Shown here: piece by piece, positions 35,363 to 44,885 of the stretch
How positions within the stretch are numbered: the first letter of the stretch is position 1
How the letters are laid out: every line of letters begins with the position of its first letter
Source of the DNA: Acinetobacter lwoffii
GTDB lineage: Bacteria; Pseudomonadota; Gammaproteobacteria; Pseudomonadales; Moraxellaceae
NCBI RefSeq assembly: GCF_015602705.1
Contig: NZ_CP059081.1
Location: forward strand, 1,125,702-1,189,701
Direction: 5' to 3'
Length of the DNA: 64,000 nt
The notes under the pieces: model-generated
What the model saw: the letters and a program-made list of their open reading frames with translations, nothing else
Told to the model about the DNA's origin: nothing
Database searches by the model: none
Made by a program: the position numbers and the translations under genes

Positions 35363-37815
35363 TAACGTTCTGTCCAAGTTTGATTGATATTGTTAAAACC
35401 TAGAATACGATTTTCTAGTAATGAGGTGAGTTTGCTGCTTAACCCACCTAAGCCTTTCAGGCTGACTTCGGCCATAATGGCGCGTTTGGCTTTGACGCTT
35501 GAATCATTAACGTCGTCTAAGTCATTGTAATATGAGCGACCGTAAACAGAAACTCCCCAACAGCATGACTCATAGTTCACGCCAAGTAAATATTCCCGTA
35601 CGACACTATTGTCGAGGTCAAACTGGGCATGTCCAACCAGACGCCAGTTGTTGGCAATCGGCTGGATAAATGAACCCACCACATGATCATAGCTCTTTTG
35701 ACGGTTCGGAATATCTTTGCGATAGAAATAGCCTAGGTTATAAAGATTGCCTTGCTCACCGGTATAATAAACCTGCAAATCTCGTTGGGCATTCGATCCA
35801 TTCGACATCCAGCTTGAGTTCAGATTAATGTGAACATTATTTGACAGCTGGCTGGTCAGTTGAATTACAGGGCCAGTATGACTTTCACGGTCGAATTCAT
35901 CTGCATCATTTTCCAACGTTACACGGCGATCTTCAAAGAAAAAGCTCTGTCCAACGCTGGCACGCAGGCGCTCCAGACCTTCTTCATTAAATAGGCTATA
36001 GCTCAGACCTAAGGAGGCAAAGTTATTGTCTTCCAGGCGGTCATTACCATAAAAGCGACGCGCACTGAAAAGTTGATCATAATTAATCGAAGCGACGACT
36101 GAATCAAAGTTTGGCTGATTCTGCTGGTTCTCATAAGGTGAATACGCATAGAACAGACGAGGCGTTAAGGTCTGTAGATACGTACCTTCTTTTTCAAGAA
36201 TTAAGCCGGTGTCCAGCGTGAATTGTGGCACCACAATTGAATTATTTTCACTAGACGCGCTACGGCTTTGGGTTTTTTCATCATAGAAAGTATTGATGTT
36301 GCGTACAGTCGCCTGAGGAATGAAGAATGACCACGGGGTAAAATGATTATAACGCACGGAAAAGTCATTATAGATCCGTGTACCACTCGGTTGATATACC
36401 TTCTCACCCGTTGGATCAGTATCAGCGAAATTTCTCAGATCCTTCTGGAAATATGCTGTGTCGTTATTAAACTCAAGCTGTAATCCCAATGGATTGCCAG
36501 TTTTGTAATTGACTAAAAGCTGCGGCAGACGTGCATAAGGACGATCTTCATCCAGTACGGTTGGATCTAGGGTTTGGAAGTCTTCGACTTTGAATTGTGC
36601 CTTTAAGCCAGGAATACCATTTTTGTAATTGACTTCCCAGGCACGGCGTAAGTTCAGGTCAGTTTTAGAGTTCGGGTTGTTATCCAGATCGGCAAAGTAA
36701 TCTTTGTCTGAAGCGTAGTTATATTCAAGGTTGGTGGAAAGCTGATTATTGATCTGCCAGTTATGTAAGAAATGTAGGCTTTTACGGTCTTCGTCGCTAT
36801 AGCTTTCATCGGAAGGTAAATAACCTCCCCAAATACGGCCTTCACCATAATTCTCAGTCAGATAACGGAACTCGCCATCCAGCATTACACCACGATCGCC
36901 AATATAACGCGGCGTAATCGTCGCATCATATTGCGGCGCTAAATTCAGGTAAACTGGAACACCTAGTTCCAGACCACCATCATTGGTAAAGCCAAATGTC
37001 GGCGTCAGAATACCGGTAGTGCGGCGGTCATCAATCGGGAAGTTGAAATAGGGAACTGCCAAGACCGGAACATCTTTAACATATAGCTTGGTATTGCGGG
37101 TTTCACCACGTCCAGTTTCCTGGTTCAGCTTGATCTTTTCTGCCTGGATTTTCCAGGTTGGTTTTTGCTCAGGTGGACAGGTGGTATAGGTCGCATTTTC
37201 CAGTTCTACCGTCTCGGTCGAGGTTCTGGCGATCTTTTCTGCCCGACCATGCGCATGTTGCTGCTCGGCAATATAGAAGCTGTTATTTAGGTCGCCTTCT
37301 TGGGTCTTTAAATTATAATTAATATCATCACTTTGCGAGAGCAGGCCAGCCTGAGCAAGTTGTACCCGACCTTCTGCTTTTGCATAGGTTTGGGTTTGAT
37401 CGATCGTTACGCGTTCAGCACGAATCTGGCGACCTTGCTGGTCAATGATGACATTGCCTTCTAAATAAGAGTCACCTGCTGGATTGTAGTGTCCATAATC
37501 TGCAGTAATGGTGGATGTAGCCTGATCTGGCGCAACGGTTGCTGCATCTGGGGCAATCGGGGTCACCCAGGTGCCTTCACAATAAGCCGAACTTAAATAT
37601 TTTTCCTGCCGCTGCTGTGCTTCAGCTGAGGATTTGTCGACATAGTATTGTGAAAAGAATGCTTCACCTGGATAGGTCTCATTTATGCGCTGTTTGAGTT
37701 GTTCTGCATTTACATCGGACGAGACATTTGATGCAGCATAGCCGGAGGCTGAGCTGCCACATAAAAGGGTTAAGATCGCAGTCGCTAGAGGATTTATTTT
37801 AAAGTGATGCTTCAT
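35362..37815 (-). CDS. lptD: LPS-assembly protein LptD
   Basis: LptD is the outer-membrane barrel that, with LptE, inserts lipopolysaccharide into the outer leaflet. The protein has a signal peptide, then the OstA-type beta-taco domain (about residues 95-250: ADYGHYNPAGDSYLEGNV, then paired beta segments), then the long barrel domain starting near RTTGILTPTFGFTNDGGLEL. Barrel cysteines include the C-terminal CC pair in YESCCWGVSVY. I prefer the ATG at 37815 (817 residues), but the ATG three codons upstream is possible. The lptD-surA order is conserved in gamma-proteobacteria. Confidence 0.96.
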   Translation of the reverse strand: MKHHFKINPLATAILTLLCGSSASGYAASNVSSDVNAEQLKQRINETYPGEAFFSQYYVDKSSAEAQQRQEKYLSSAYCEGTWVTPIAPDAATVAPDQATSTITADYGHYNPAGDSYLEGNVIIDQQGRQIRAERVTIDQTQTYAKAEGRVQLAQAGLLSQSDDINYNLKTQEGDLNNSFYIAEQQHAHGRAEKIARTSTETVELENATYTTCPPEQKPTWKIQAEKIKLNQETGRGETRNTKLYVKDVPVLAVPYFNFPIDDRRTTGILTPTFGFTNDGGLELGVPVYLNLAPQYDATITPRYIGDRGVMLDGEFRYLTENYGEGRIWGGYLPSDESYSDEDRKSLHFLHNWQINNQLSTNLEYNYASDKDYFADLDNNPNSKTDLNLRRAWEVNYKNGIPGLKAQFKVEDFQTLDPTVLDEDRPYARLPQLLVNYKTGNPLGLQLEFNNDTAYFQKDLRNFADTDPTGEKVYQPSGTRIYNDFSVRYNHFTPWSFFIPQATVRNINTFYDEKTQSRSASSENNSIVVPQFTLDTGLILEKEGTYLQTLTPRLFYAYSPYENQQNQPNFDSVVASINYDQLFSARRFYGNDRLEDNNFASLGLSYSLFNEEGLERLRASVGQSFFFEDRRVTLENDADEFDRESHTGPVIQLTSQLSNNVHINLNSSWMSNGSNAQRDLQVYYTGEQGNLYNLGYFYRKDIPNRQKSYDHVVGSFIQPIANNWRLVGHAQFDLDNSVVREYLLGVNYESCCWGVSVYGRSYYNDLDDVNDSSVKAKRAIMAEVSLKGLGGLSSKLTSLLENRILGFNNINQTWTER

Positions 37816-37936
37816 TTGTCTCATTAACCAATCATGCTTTTATCGCAATTAATTATTGTCGCATCATAGAGAAAAAGTTGATAAGTAGCTACACTTAGCA
37901 CTTTAAAAACTCAGCCTGTATTAGAATTAATTGCAA

Positions 37937-38950
37937 ATGAATACACAACGCGAACAATTGATACAATCTTGGATTGCCTCTGTACTCGGTTCAGATCAAT
38001 TTGAAACTCATTTTTTAGCAGGTGATGCCAGCTTCCGTCGTTATGCACGAATCAAACTGAATAATAAAACATTTATGCTGATGGATGCACCACCAGAAAA
38101 AGAAGATTGTGTGCCTTTTGTGACGATAGATGAGTTTTTTGATGCACATGGCGTGCGCGTTCCGCATATCGTGGCAAAAGACCTGGAAAATGGCTTTTTA
38201 CTGCTCGAAGACTTTGGTGATGTGCTGCTGTCGAATCTGCTCAATGACGAGACTGTAGATGCTTATTATGAGCAAAGTTTTAAACAGCTCATTCAGCTGC
38301 AATCGATTGCTGGAGAAGGGCATTTCCCGGCGTACTCGTATGAAAAACTGATTTCAGAAATGGAATTGCTGACTGACTGGATGCTGCCAGCGTTAAAGGT
38401 TCAACCGACTGAATCAGAAAGCGCCTTGATCAAACGTACTTTTGCGATTCTGGCCAATGCCGCTTTGGCACAGCCACAGGTAATTGTACATCGGGATTTT
38501 CATAGCCGTAACCTGATGAAAATCGACAATGAAACCGAACTCGGTGTGATTGATTTTCAGGATGCTGTGATTGGTGCAGATACTTATGACTTGATCTCGA
38601 TTACCCGCGATGCCTATGTGCAGTGGAATGCCGACCGTGTGTATCGCTGGTTCAAAAACTTTTATGACTTGTTGCCAACATCTGCTAAAGAAGGCCGTGA
38701 CTTTGAACAGTTTAAAAAAGATGCCGACATGATGGCGATTCAGCGTCATATCAAGATCCTCGGTATTTTTGTGCGCCTATTTGAGCGTGATGGCAAGTCA
38801 GGTTATCTCAAGGACTTACCACGTGTGATGTGGTATCTGCTTGAAGAATCTAAGGCTTATGCAGAACTAGAGCCATTCATGCAGTTTATGCGTGACAGAG
38901 TGATGCCTGCATTTGAAGCTAAATATGGCTCATATGAGGTGGCTGCCTGA
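37937..38950 (+). CDS. amgK: N-acetylmuramate/N-acetylglucosamine kinase AmgK
   Basis: A phosphotransferase of the aminoglycoside/choline kinase fold that phosphorylates the anomeric hydroxyl of recycled MurNAc or GlcNAc. The kinase loop is VIVHRDFHSRNLM and the metal-binding block is GVIDFQDAVIGADTYDL. The 337-residue protein starts at ATG 37937. A TTG two codons earlier is less likely. It directly abuts murU with no gap and is divergent from lptD, the arrangement known from Pseudomonas, which makes the specific name well supported. Confidence 0.9.
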   Translation: MNTQREQLIQSWIASVLGSDQFETHFLAGDASFRRYARIKLNNKTFMLMDAPPEKEDCVPFVTIDEFFDAHGVRVPHIVAKDLENGFLLLEDFGDVLLSNLLNDETVDAYYEQSFKQLIQLQSIAGEGHFPAYSYEKLISEMELLTDWMLPALKVQPTESESALIKRTFAILANAALAQPQVIVHRDFHSRNLMKIDNETELGVIDFQDAVIGADTYDLISITRDAYVQWNADRVYRWFKNFYDLLPTSAKEGRDFEQFKKDADMMAIQRHIKILGIFVRLFERDGKSGYLKDLPRVMWYLLEESKAYAELEPFMQFMRDRVMPAFEAKYGSYEVAA

Positions 38951-39640
38951 ATGAAAGCGATGATTTTGGCCGCAGGACTCGGTAATCGTATGCGGCCGCT
39001 AACGCTGCATACGCCAAAGCCTTTGCTGGAAGTTGGGGGCAAGCCCTTAATTGTATGGCATATAGAGAAACTGGCTGCGATCGGTGTTACTGAAATTGTC
39101 ATCAATACGGCTTGGCTCGGTGAAAAACTCGCAGAAGCTTTGGGCGATGGTTCACGATTTGGCATTAACATCCTTTGGTCACATGAGGGTGAAGGTCTGG
39201 AAACCGCTGGTGGAATCATTAATGCCTTGCCGCTACTCGGTGATGAACCTTTTATTCTGTTAAATGGTGATGTCTGGACCACGATGGATTTTGCCCCTTT
39301 ACTGGATATTGATCTAAAGGATAATTTGGCGCATCTCGTACTTGTGCAGAACCCTGAACAACACCCAGAGGGTGATTTCACGCTTGCAGAAGGTAAAGCT
39401 TATACCTTTGATCAGCAAGTCGGAGGTGAGAACCTGACTTTTAGTGGTGTATCCGTACTTGATCCGAAGATGTTCCAAGTCTTAGAGACTGGCAAACGTC
39501 CTTTGGCTCCGTTGCTAAAAGCAGCAATGCAGAATCAGCAGGTTGCAGCTTCTAAACTGGCAGGCATTTGGGTTGACGTAGGAACCCCAGAGCGTTTAAC
39601 GGCACTGGATACGGCGATCCGTGAAGGGAAGTTTGCTTAA
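38951..39640 (+). CDS. murU: N-acetylmuramate-1-phosphate uridylyltransferase MurU
   Basis: A nucleotidyltransferase that makes UDP-MurNAc from the AmgK product, bypassing de novo synthesis and thus fosfomycin's target. The signature is LAAGLGNRMRPLT at the N-terminus with TPKPLLEVGGKPL. LNGDVWT holds the metal aspartate, and GIWVDVGTPERL lies at the C-terminus. The ATG follows the amgK stop codon immediately. Confidence 0.92.
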   Translation: MKAMILAAGLGNRMRPLTLHTPKPLLEVGGKPLIVWHIEKLAAIGVTEIVINTAWLGEKLAEALGDGSRFGINILWSHEGEGLETAGGIINALPLLGDEPFILLNGDVWTTMDFAPLLDIDLKDNLAHLVLVQNPEQHPEGDFTLAEGKAYTFDQQVGGENLTFSGVSVLDPKMFQVLETGKRPLAPLLKAAMQNQQVAASKLAGIWVDVGTPERLTALDTAIREGKFA

Positions 39641-39725
39641 GTGAATATTCGCTAAGCACTGCCTACTGTGCCAATATAGAGAAAACGGTATACTTCCACC
39701 TAACTTTTTCGAGCGTAGATTGTTT

Positions 39726-40358
39726 ATGCACATGTTTTTTCAAGAACTAAAGCAGGGTAGCCAGGCTTTGGGTTTAGAGCTATCTGATGAAGCTTTAAAT
39801 TTATTACTCAAGTATCAGGATGCTTTGGTGTTGTGGAACAAAGCATACAATTTGACTGCAATCCGTGATCCTAAAGAAATGCTGGTCAAGCATCTACTCG
39901 ACAGTTTAAGTATTTTAAAGGACTTGCCTGTAGGCAGACTGCTGGATATCGGTACAGGTGGCGGTATGCCGGGCATGATCATTGCTTTATGTCAGCCTGA
40001 GCGTGAATGTGTATTACTGGATTCTAACGGTAAAAAAATTCGTTTCCTCAAGCAGTTTATTGCTGACTTAAAACTTAAAAATGTCATTGCCGTGCAAACG
40101 CGTGTAGAAAATGAAGACAGCATCAATGAGCTGGGTCAATTTGATGTGATTACTAGTCGTGCCTTTGCATCATTAACAGACTTTGTTGATGCTTCTAAGC
40201 CATATATGCATGAGCAAACGATTATTGCCTCAATGAAAGGCTTAATTCCTGAAGATGAAGTTGCTACTTTAAAAAATGAATTTAGTTGTGAGATTATTGA
40301 ACTTAAAGTTCCGCGCTTAGACGAACAGCGTCATTTACTTCTATTAAAACGTATTTAA
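39726..40358 (+). CDS. rsmG: 16S rRNA (guanine527-N7) methyltransferase
   Basis: RsmG methylates G527 of 16S rRNA. The SAM loop is LLDIGTGGGMPGMI, the ribose-binding block is CVLLDSNGKKIRFL, and SRAFASLTDFV is a family block. The ATG at 39726 gives MHMFFQEL (210 residues). TTG at 39720 and ATG at 39732 are alternatives. The rsmG-parA-parB order is conserved and in many bacteria lies near the replication origin, although no dnaA or mnmG is in the window. Confidence 0.95.
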   Translation: MHMFFQELKQGSQALGLELSDEALNLLLKYQDALVLWNKAYNLTAIRDPKEMLVKHLLDSLSILKDLPVGRLLDIGTGGGMPGMIIALCQPERECVLLDSNGKKIRFLKQFIADLKLKNVIAVQTRVENEDSINELGQFDVITSRAFASLTDFVDASKPYMHEQTIIASMKGLIPEDEVATLKNEFSCEIIELKVPRLDEQRHLLLLKRI

Positions 40359-40383
40359 GATTTTTAAAGGGATTGGGGGCAAC

Positions 40384-41166
40384 ATGGCACAAATTATTGC
40401 GATTGCAAACCAAAAAGGTGGTGTCGGTAAAACCACAACCGCAGTAAATTTGGCGGCATCTTTAGCTGTGTTAAAAAAACGTGTTTTGCTGGTCGATATG
40501 GATTCGCAAGGCAATGCGACCATGGGGTCTGGCATTCAGAAGAATGACCTGCTTTATTCGGTTACCGATGTACTGCTGGGTGAAGTACCGATTGAAACGG
40601 CGATCTCTAAAGCAGAAGTCGGCTACAAGGTTCTTGGGGCAAACCGTGATCTGGCTGGGGTTGAGCTTGCGATTGCAGAGCAGGAAGGGCGCGAGTTCAT
40701 TTTGCGTGATGCATTGCAGGAAATTGAAGGTTCGTTCGACTATATCATTGTCGACTGTGCACCAAGTTTAAGCCTGATTACTGTCAATGCTTTGGCTGCA
40801 GTGGATGGTGTGCTGATTCCAATGCAATGTGAATACTATGCACTGGAAGGTCTGGCTGATTTAACCCAAACCATCGACCGAATTCAACAGGCCTTGAATC
40901 CAGATCTGCAAATAGTTGGTGTATTACGCACCATGTACGATGCACGCAATGCCTTGACCCGTGACGTATCTGAAGAATTAGAACAATATTTTGGTAAAAA
41001 ACTGTATGAAACCGTGATTCCACGAAATATCCGTCTGGCTGAAGCACCAGCACACGGTTTGCCGGTGATTTATTTTGAAAAAAGCTCAAAGGGTGCAGTT
41101 GCTTACTTAAATCTGGCAGCTGAAGTATTAAAGAAAAGCAAAGTGAAAAAAGGAAGTAAAGCATGA
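40384..41166 (+). CDS. parA: Chromosome-partitioning ATPase ParA
   Basis: A Walker-type ATPase of the Soj/ParA group (260 residues). The deviant Walker A is KGGVGKTTTAVNLA at residues 10-23, with DMDSQGNAT and IIVDCAPSLSL following. There is no N-terminal HTH extension, so it is the chromosomal type. It works with ParB on parS sites to separate origins. parB starts within its stop codon. Confidence 0.95.
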   Translation: MAQIIAIANQKGGVGKTTTAVNLAASLAVLKKRVLLVDMDSQGNATMGSGIQKNDLLYSVTDVLLGEVPIETAISKAEVGYKVLGANRDLAGVELAIAEQEGREFILRDALQEIEGSFDYIIVDCAPSLSLITVNALAAVDGVLIPMQCEYYALEGLADLTQTIDRIQQALNPDLQIVGVLRTMYDARNALTRDVSEELEQYFGKKLYETVIPRNIRLAEAPAHGLPVIYFEKSSKGAVAYLNLAAEVLKKSKVKKGSKA

Positions 41167-42050
41167 CCGTCAAGAAACGTGGACTCGCCAAAGGTCGTGG
41201 CTTGGATGCCTTGCTAGGCTCAATTCAAAAAGAAAAATTACAACTCGAAGCCCAAGGTCTTGATCATGGTCAGTTGAAACAGATTGATGTGAATTTGCTC
41301 AAGCGTGGTGAATATCAGCCACGCCGTTATATTAACGAGCAGGATTTGCAGGAACTGGCGGCATCGATTGAAAAGCATGGCATCATGCAGCCCATCGTGA
41401 TCCGTCCGGTTGACGATGAACGCTATCCATACGAGATTATTGCGGGTGAACGTCGATGGCGTGCTGCACAGCTGGCGGGTTTGACCGAGGTTCCTGCGAT
41501 TGTACGTGATCTGAATGATCAGGTTGCGATTGCACTGGCCTTGATTGAAAACATCCAGCGTCAGGATCTGAATCCGATTGATCAGGCAATGGCTCTGCAA
41601 CGTTTCCATGAAGAATTTGGCTTAAGCCATCAGGAAATTGCAGATACCGTGGGTAAAGCGCGTACGACAGTGAGTAACCTACTTCGCCTGCTTAGCCTGG
41701 CAGAAGAAGTGAAAGACTTTATGCAGCAGGGTTTGCTGGATATGGGACATGCACGTGCGATCTTAACCTTAAAAGCTAAAGATCAGCTCAAAGTTGCAGA
41801 TATCGTAATTGAAAAAAGTCTGTCTGTTCGTCAAACCGAGCAGTTAGTCCGTGATTTCAATACACCTAAACAAGAAAAAGTAAAAGAAGCTGTAGCACCG
41901 GATATTCAGCAATTGACTCAGCGCCTTTCAGAGCGTTTCAGTGCAGATGTTAAAATTGACTATAACAAGCAAGGTAAAGGGAAACTGGTTATTAGCTATC
42001 ACTCTTTAGAAGAGCTGGATGGCATTCTTTCTATTTTAGAAGATGAATAA
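41163..42050 (+). CDS. parB: Chromosome-partitioning protein ParB
   Basis: The 295-residue ParB binds parS and spreads as a CTP-dependent clamp. Visible are GRGLDALLG at the start, the CTPase/nuclease-like fold block YEIIAGERRWRAA near 90, ENIQRQDLNPI, and an HTH around LSHQEIADTVGKARTTVSNL. Its ATG overlaps the parA stop codon by 4 bp (ATGA). Confidence 0.95.
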   Translation: MTVKKRGLAKGRGLDALLGSIQKEKLQLEAQGLDHGQLKQIDVNLLKRGEYQPRRYINEQDLQELAASIEKHGIMQPIVIRPVDDERYPYEIIAGERRWRAAQLAGLTEVPAIVRDLNDQVAIALALIENIQRQDLNPIDQAMALQRFHEEFGLSHQEIADTVGKARTTVSNLLRLLSLAEEVKDFMQQGLLDMGHARAILTLKAKDQLKVADIVIEKSLSVRQTEQLVRDFNTPKQEKVKEAVAPDIQQLTQRLSERFSADVKIDYNKQGKGKLVISYHSLEELDGILSILEDE

Positions 42051-42083
42051 TTTATATATTTTTTTTATTGGGGAATAAATTAG

Positions 42084-42722
42084 ATGTGGGAATTGGTTAA
42101 AGCAGGTGGCTGGCTTATGCTGCCCCTGGTCTTGTGTTCTATCTTTATCCTGGCGATTTCGATCGAGCGTCTGATTCGCCTGAAAAAGAATGCAGTACTT
42201 CCGTTGACACTGTTGATGGGGCCTTCGCAAAATACAGCACAAGTCATGCAAAAAATGAATCAAAGTGCGGCCTTAAAGCAAAGCACTTTGGGTCGGGTAT
42301 TTACTGCAGGCTATGCCAGCAAGCAGCAAGGTGAGCAGTATGCTCGCGCACAGATGGAAGTGGTGGCATCACAGGAAATTGGTTATCTGGAAAAAAACAT
42401 TAATTTTCTGGGAACTTTGAGTGCAGTTGCGCCTTTACTCGGTTTATTGGGAACTGTACTTGGGATTATTGAATCTTTCCTGATGATCGATGTAGGTACC
42501 GGGAGTGATCCGGTATTGATGATGCCGGGTATTTCCAAGGCTTTAATTACCACGGCAGCCGGTATGTTGATTGCAATTCCTGCACTGTTTGCGCACCGTT
42601 ATTTTCAGCGTCTGGTTCAGGAATATGTGGCTGAACTTGAACAGCAAGCGACTTTGTTTCATGCGGATCTTTTTTATCGCAATCATGCAGACATAGACCA
42701 AGACATGCAAAAAGCCAGCTAG
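42084..42722 (+). CDS. exbB: MotA/TolQ/ExbB proton channel family protein
   Basis: A 212-residue inner-membrane proton channel subunit: one span at residues 10-28, then a cytoplasmic part, then two spans near 110-135 and 152-175 with the block LLGLLGTVLGIIESF and GISKALITTAAGMLIAIPA. It forms a pair with the following exbD. The pair leads into msbA-lpxK. No TonB-like partner is adjacent, so its energised partner is not obvious. Confidence 0.9.
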   Translation: MWELVKAGGWLMLPLVLCSIFILAISIERLIRLKKNAVLPLTLLMGPSQNTAQVMQKMNQSAALKQSTLGRVFTAGYASKQQGEQYARAQMEVVASQEIGYLEKNINFLGTLSAVAPLLGLLGTVLGIIESFLMIDVGTGSDPVLMMPGISKALITTAAGMLIAIPALFAHRYFQRLVQEYVAELEQQATLFHADLFYRNHADIDQDMQKAS

Positions 42723-42732
42723 GAGGTGGATG

Positions 42733-43155
42733 ATGAAATTCAAACGCAACCAGGTGGAAGATGTACATATTAATCTGACACCGATGATTGATTGTCTGCT
42801 GTTTATTCTGGTCTTTTTGCTGTTATCGACGACTTTTAGCCAAATGAGCCGAATGAATCTGACCTTGCCTGATGCGCAGGGTGTACCGCCTAAAAGCTAT
42901 GATCAAAAAGTCGAAGTGATTGTGGATGCCAATGGTCATTACGCAGTCAATGGTCAATCCTTGGCCAGTAAGGAAGTCGCGGATTTAAATACTGCAATTA
43001 AACAGATTTCTAATGAACGCCGTGATTTAATGTTTGTCATTGCAGCTGACGCAAAAGCCAGCCATCAGGACGTGATTCGTGTCATGGATGTGGCCGGGCA
43101 GCTCGGCTTTGTAAATATTAATATCAGTACCAAAGTACCCACCCGAGGTTATTAG
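42733..43155 (+). CDS. exbD: ExbD/TolR family biopolymer transport protein
   Basis: A 140-residue partner of the ExbB-type channel: short basic cytoplasmic start, one span at residues 16-37 with the key aspartate in LTPMIDCLLFILVF, then a periplasmic domain. Tandem ATG codons at 42730 and 42733 follow an AGGAGG box, and either could be used. The stop codon overlaps the GTG start of msbA by one base (TAGTG). Confidence 0.92.
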   Translation: MKFKRNQVEDVHINLTPMIDCLLFILVFLLLSTTFSQMSRMNLTLPDAQGVPPKSYDQKVEVIVDANGHYAVNGQSLASKEVADLNTAIKQISNERRDLMFVIAADAKASHQDVIRVMDVAGQLGFVNINISTKVPTRGY

Positions 43156-44882
43156 TGAAGCACGATTTTAAGGTCTATCTTCGCCTTTTAAGTTATTTAA
43201 AACCGTTTTGGGGCATTGCATTGCTTGTCCTGCTGGGTTTTTCTATTAATGCCGCTACGGAAGTCTCTGTCGCTAAATTACTGGAATATATTATTGAGGC
43301 GATTCAAAATAAAGACCAGAGTTTCACATCACTTTTCCCGTTTTTAGTGGTCATACTCATGTTCTTCCGGGGCCTGGGTTTGTTCATGGGTGGATATTTT
43401 ACTGCGGTAATTTCCCGGAATCTGGTATTCAACATCCGTCAGGAAGTTTTTGCAAAATTGCTGCGTTTACCGTCCCAGTATTATCTGGATAATACCAGCG
43501 GGCATATTACTGCCAAAATCATGTATAACGTCGAACAGCTAACCGCTGCTTCAACTGAAGCTTTAAGAACCTTGTTGCAACAAGGTTTGATCACTCTGGC
43601 ATTATTAGGCTACCTGTTGTATACCAACTGGCGTCTGACCATGTGTATCCTGATTTTTGCACCCGTCATTGGCTTTATTATCAGTAAAGCTGCAAGACGG
43701 ATGCGTAAATTATCGCAGCAAGTGCAAGACACCATGGGTGATGTAAACCATGTGGTGCAGGAAACGGTGAATGCCAACCTGATCGTCAAGGGTTTTGGAG
43801 GGCAAAGTTATGAGCAGGAACGCTTTAAACAGAACTCGCTGGAAAACTTGCGTCGTGGCTTGAAAATGGTCGCTGTACAACAGTTGAATAGTCCTGTGGT
43901 TCAGCTGATCATGTCGATTTCACTGAGTATTGTGATGTTTATTGCCTTGCGTCCGCAAATTCTGGGTGATACCTCTGCGGGTGAATTTGTCGCTTATATT
44001 ACTGCGGCGGGTATGCTGGCAAGACCGATCAAAGCCTTGACGGATATCAATGAAAAGATTCAACGGGGTATGGCCGCAGCACATTCAGTATTTGAATTGC
44101 TGGATATGCCTGAGGAAAAAAATACCGGGACGTTGACTGATAGCCTAAAAGGCGATATCGAGTTTAAAGATGTTAACTTGATTTATGATGATGGCCATCA
44201 TGCTATTCATGACTTTAATTTGCAGGTCAAGGCCGGTGAAACAGTAGCGCTGGTAGGACGTTCTGGTGCAGGAAAAAGTTCTCTGGTGAATCTGCTGGTG
44301 CGTTATCAGGATGCAACTTCTGGGCAGATCTTGCTGGATCAGAAACCGATTGAAGATTTTGAAATTACCGCCTTGCGAACCCAGATTGCTATGGTGAACC
44401 AGCAAGTAGTACTGTTTAATCGTACCGTGCGGGAAAATATTGCTTATGGTCAGCTCGAAGGTGCTTCCGATGAAGATATTATCGCGGCAGCAAAGGCAGC
44501 CTATGCGCATGATTTTATTATGGCACTACCGCAAGGTTATAATACTCAGCTGGGTGCTCAGGGTTTAAACCTGTCTGGTGGCCAGCGTCAGCGCATCGCC
44601 ATCGCGCGAGCAATTTTGAAAAATGCCTCTATTCTGATTCTGGATGAAGCGACCAGTGCGCTGGATAATGAGTCGGAATACTTTATTCAGCGTGCCTTTG
44701 ATAAAGCCATGCAGGACCGTACCACCATCGTAATTGCACATCGTCTATCGACGATTGAAAACGCGGATCGTATTGTTGTCATGGATCAGGGCCGTATTGT
44801 TGAGCAGGGCAGTCATGCCGAACTGATTGCGCTATATGGTGCTTATTATCAGTTGCATCAGCGTAACTTTGAGGAACAGTAA
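43155..44882 (+). CDS. msbA: Lipid A export ATP-binding/permease MsbA
   Basis: A fused ABC half-transporter of 575 residues that flips lipid A-core across the inner membrane. Six membrane helices fill residues 1-320. The nucleotide-binding domain has Walker A GRSGAGKSS, signature LSGGQRQRIA, Walker B ILILDEATSALD and the H-loop in VIAHRLS. The start is GTG, overlapping the exbD stop. The following lpxK completes the usual msbA-lpxK pair and supports the name over a generic multidrug exporter. Confidence 0.95.
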   Translation: MKHDFKVYLRLLSYLKPFWGIALLVLLGFSINAATEVSVAKLLEYIIEAIQNKDQSFTSLFPFLVVILMFFRGLGLFMGGYFTAVISRNLVFNIRQEVFAKLLRLPSQYYLDNTSGHITAKIMYNVEQLTAASTEALRTLLQQGLITLALLGYLLYTNWRLTMCILIFAPVIGFIISKAARRMRKLSQQVQDTMGDVNHVVQETVNANLIVKGFGGQSYEQERFKQNSLENLRRGLKMVAVQQLNSPVVQLIMSISLSIVMFIALRPQILGDTSAGEFVAYITAAGMLARPIKALTDINEKIQRGMAAAHSVFELLDMPEEKNTGTLTDSLKGDIEFKDVNLIYDDGHHAIHDFNLQVKAGETVALVGRSGAGKSSLVNLLVRYQDATSGQILLDQKPIEDFEITALRTQIAMVNQQVVLFNRTVRENIAYGQLEGASDEDIIAAAKAAYAHDFIMALPQGYNTQLGAQGLNLSGGQRQRIAIARAILKNASILILDEATSALDNESEYFIQRAFDKAMQDRTTIVIAHRLSTIENADRIVVMDQGRIVEQGSHAELIALYGAYYQLHQRNFEEQ

Positions 44883-44885
44883 CTT

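Noticed and set aside
38857-39381. 174-codon minus-strand frame opposite amgK-murU
   Set aside because: It is a shadow of conserved coding sequence, S/P-rich, and lacks family motifs.
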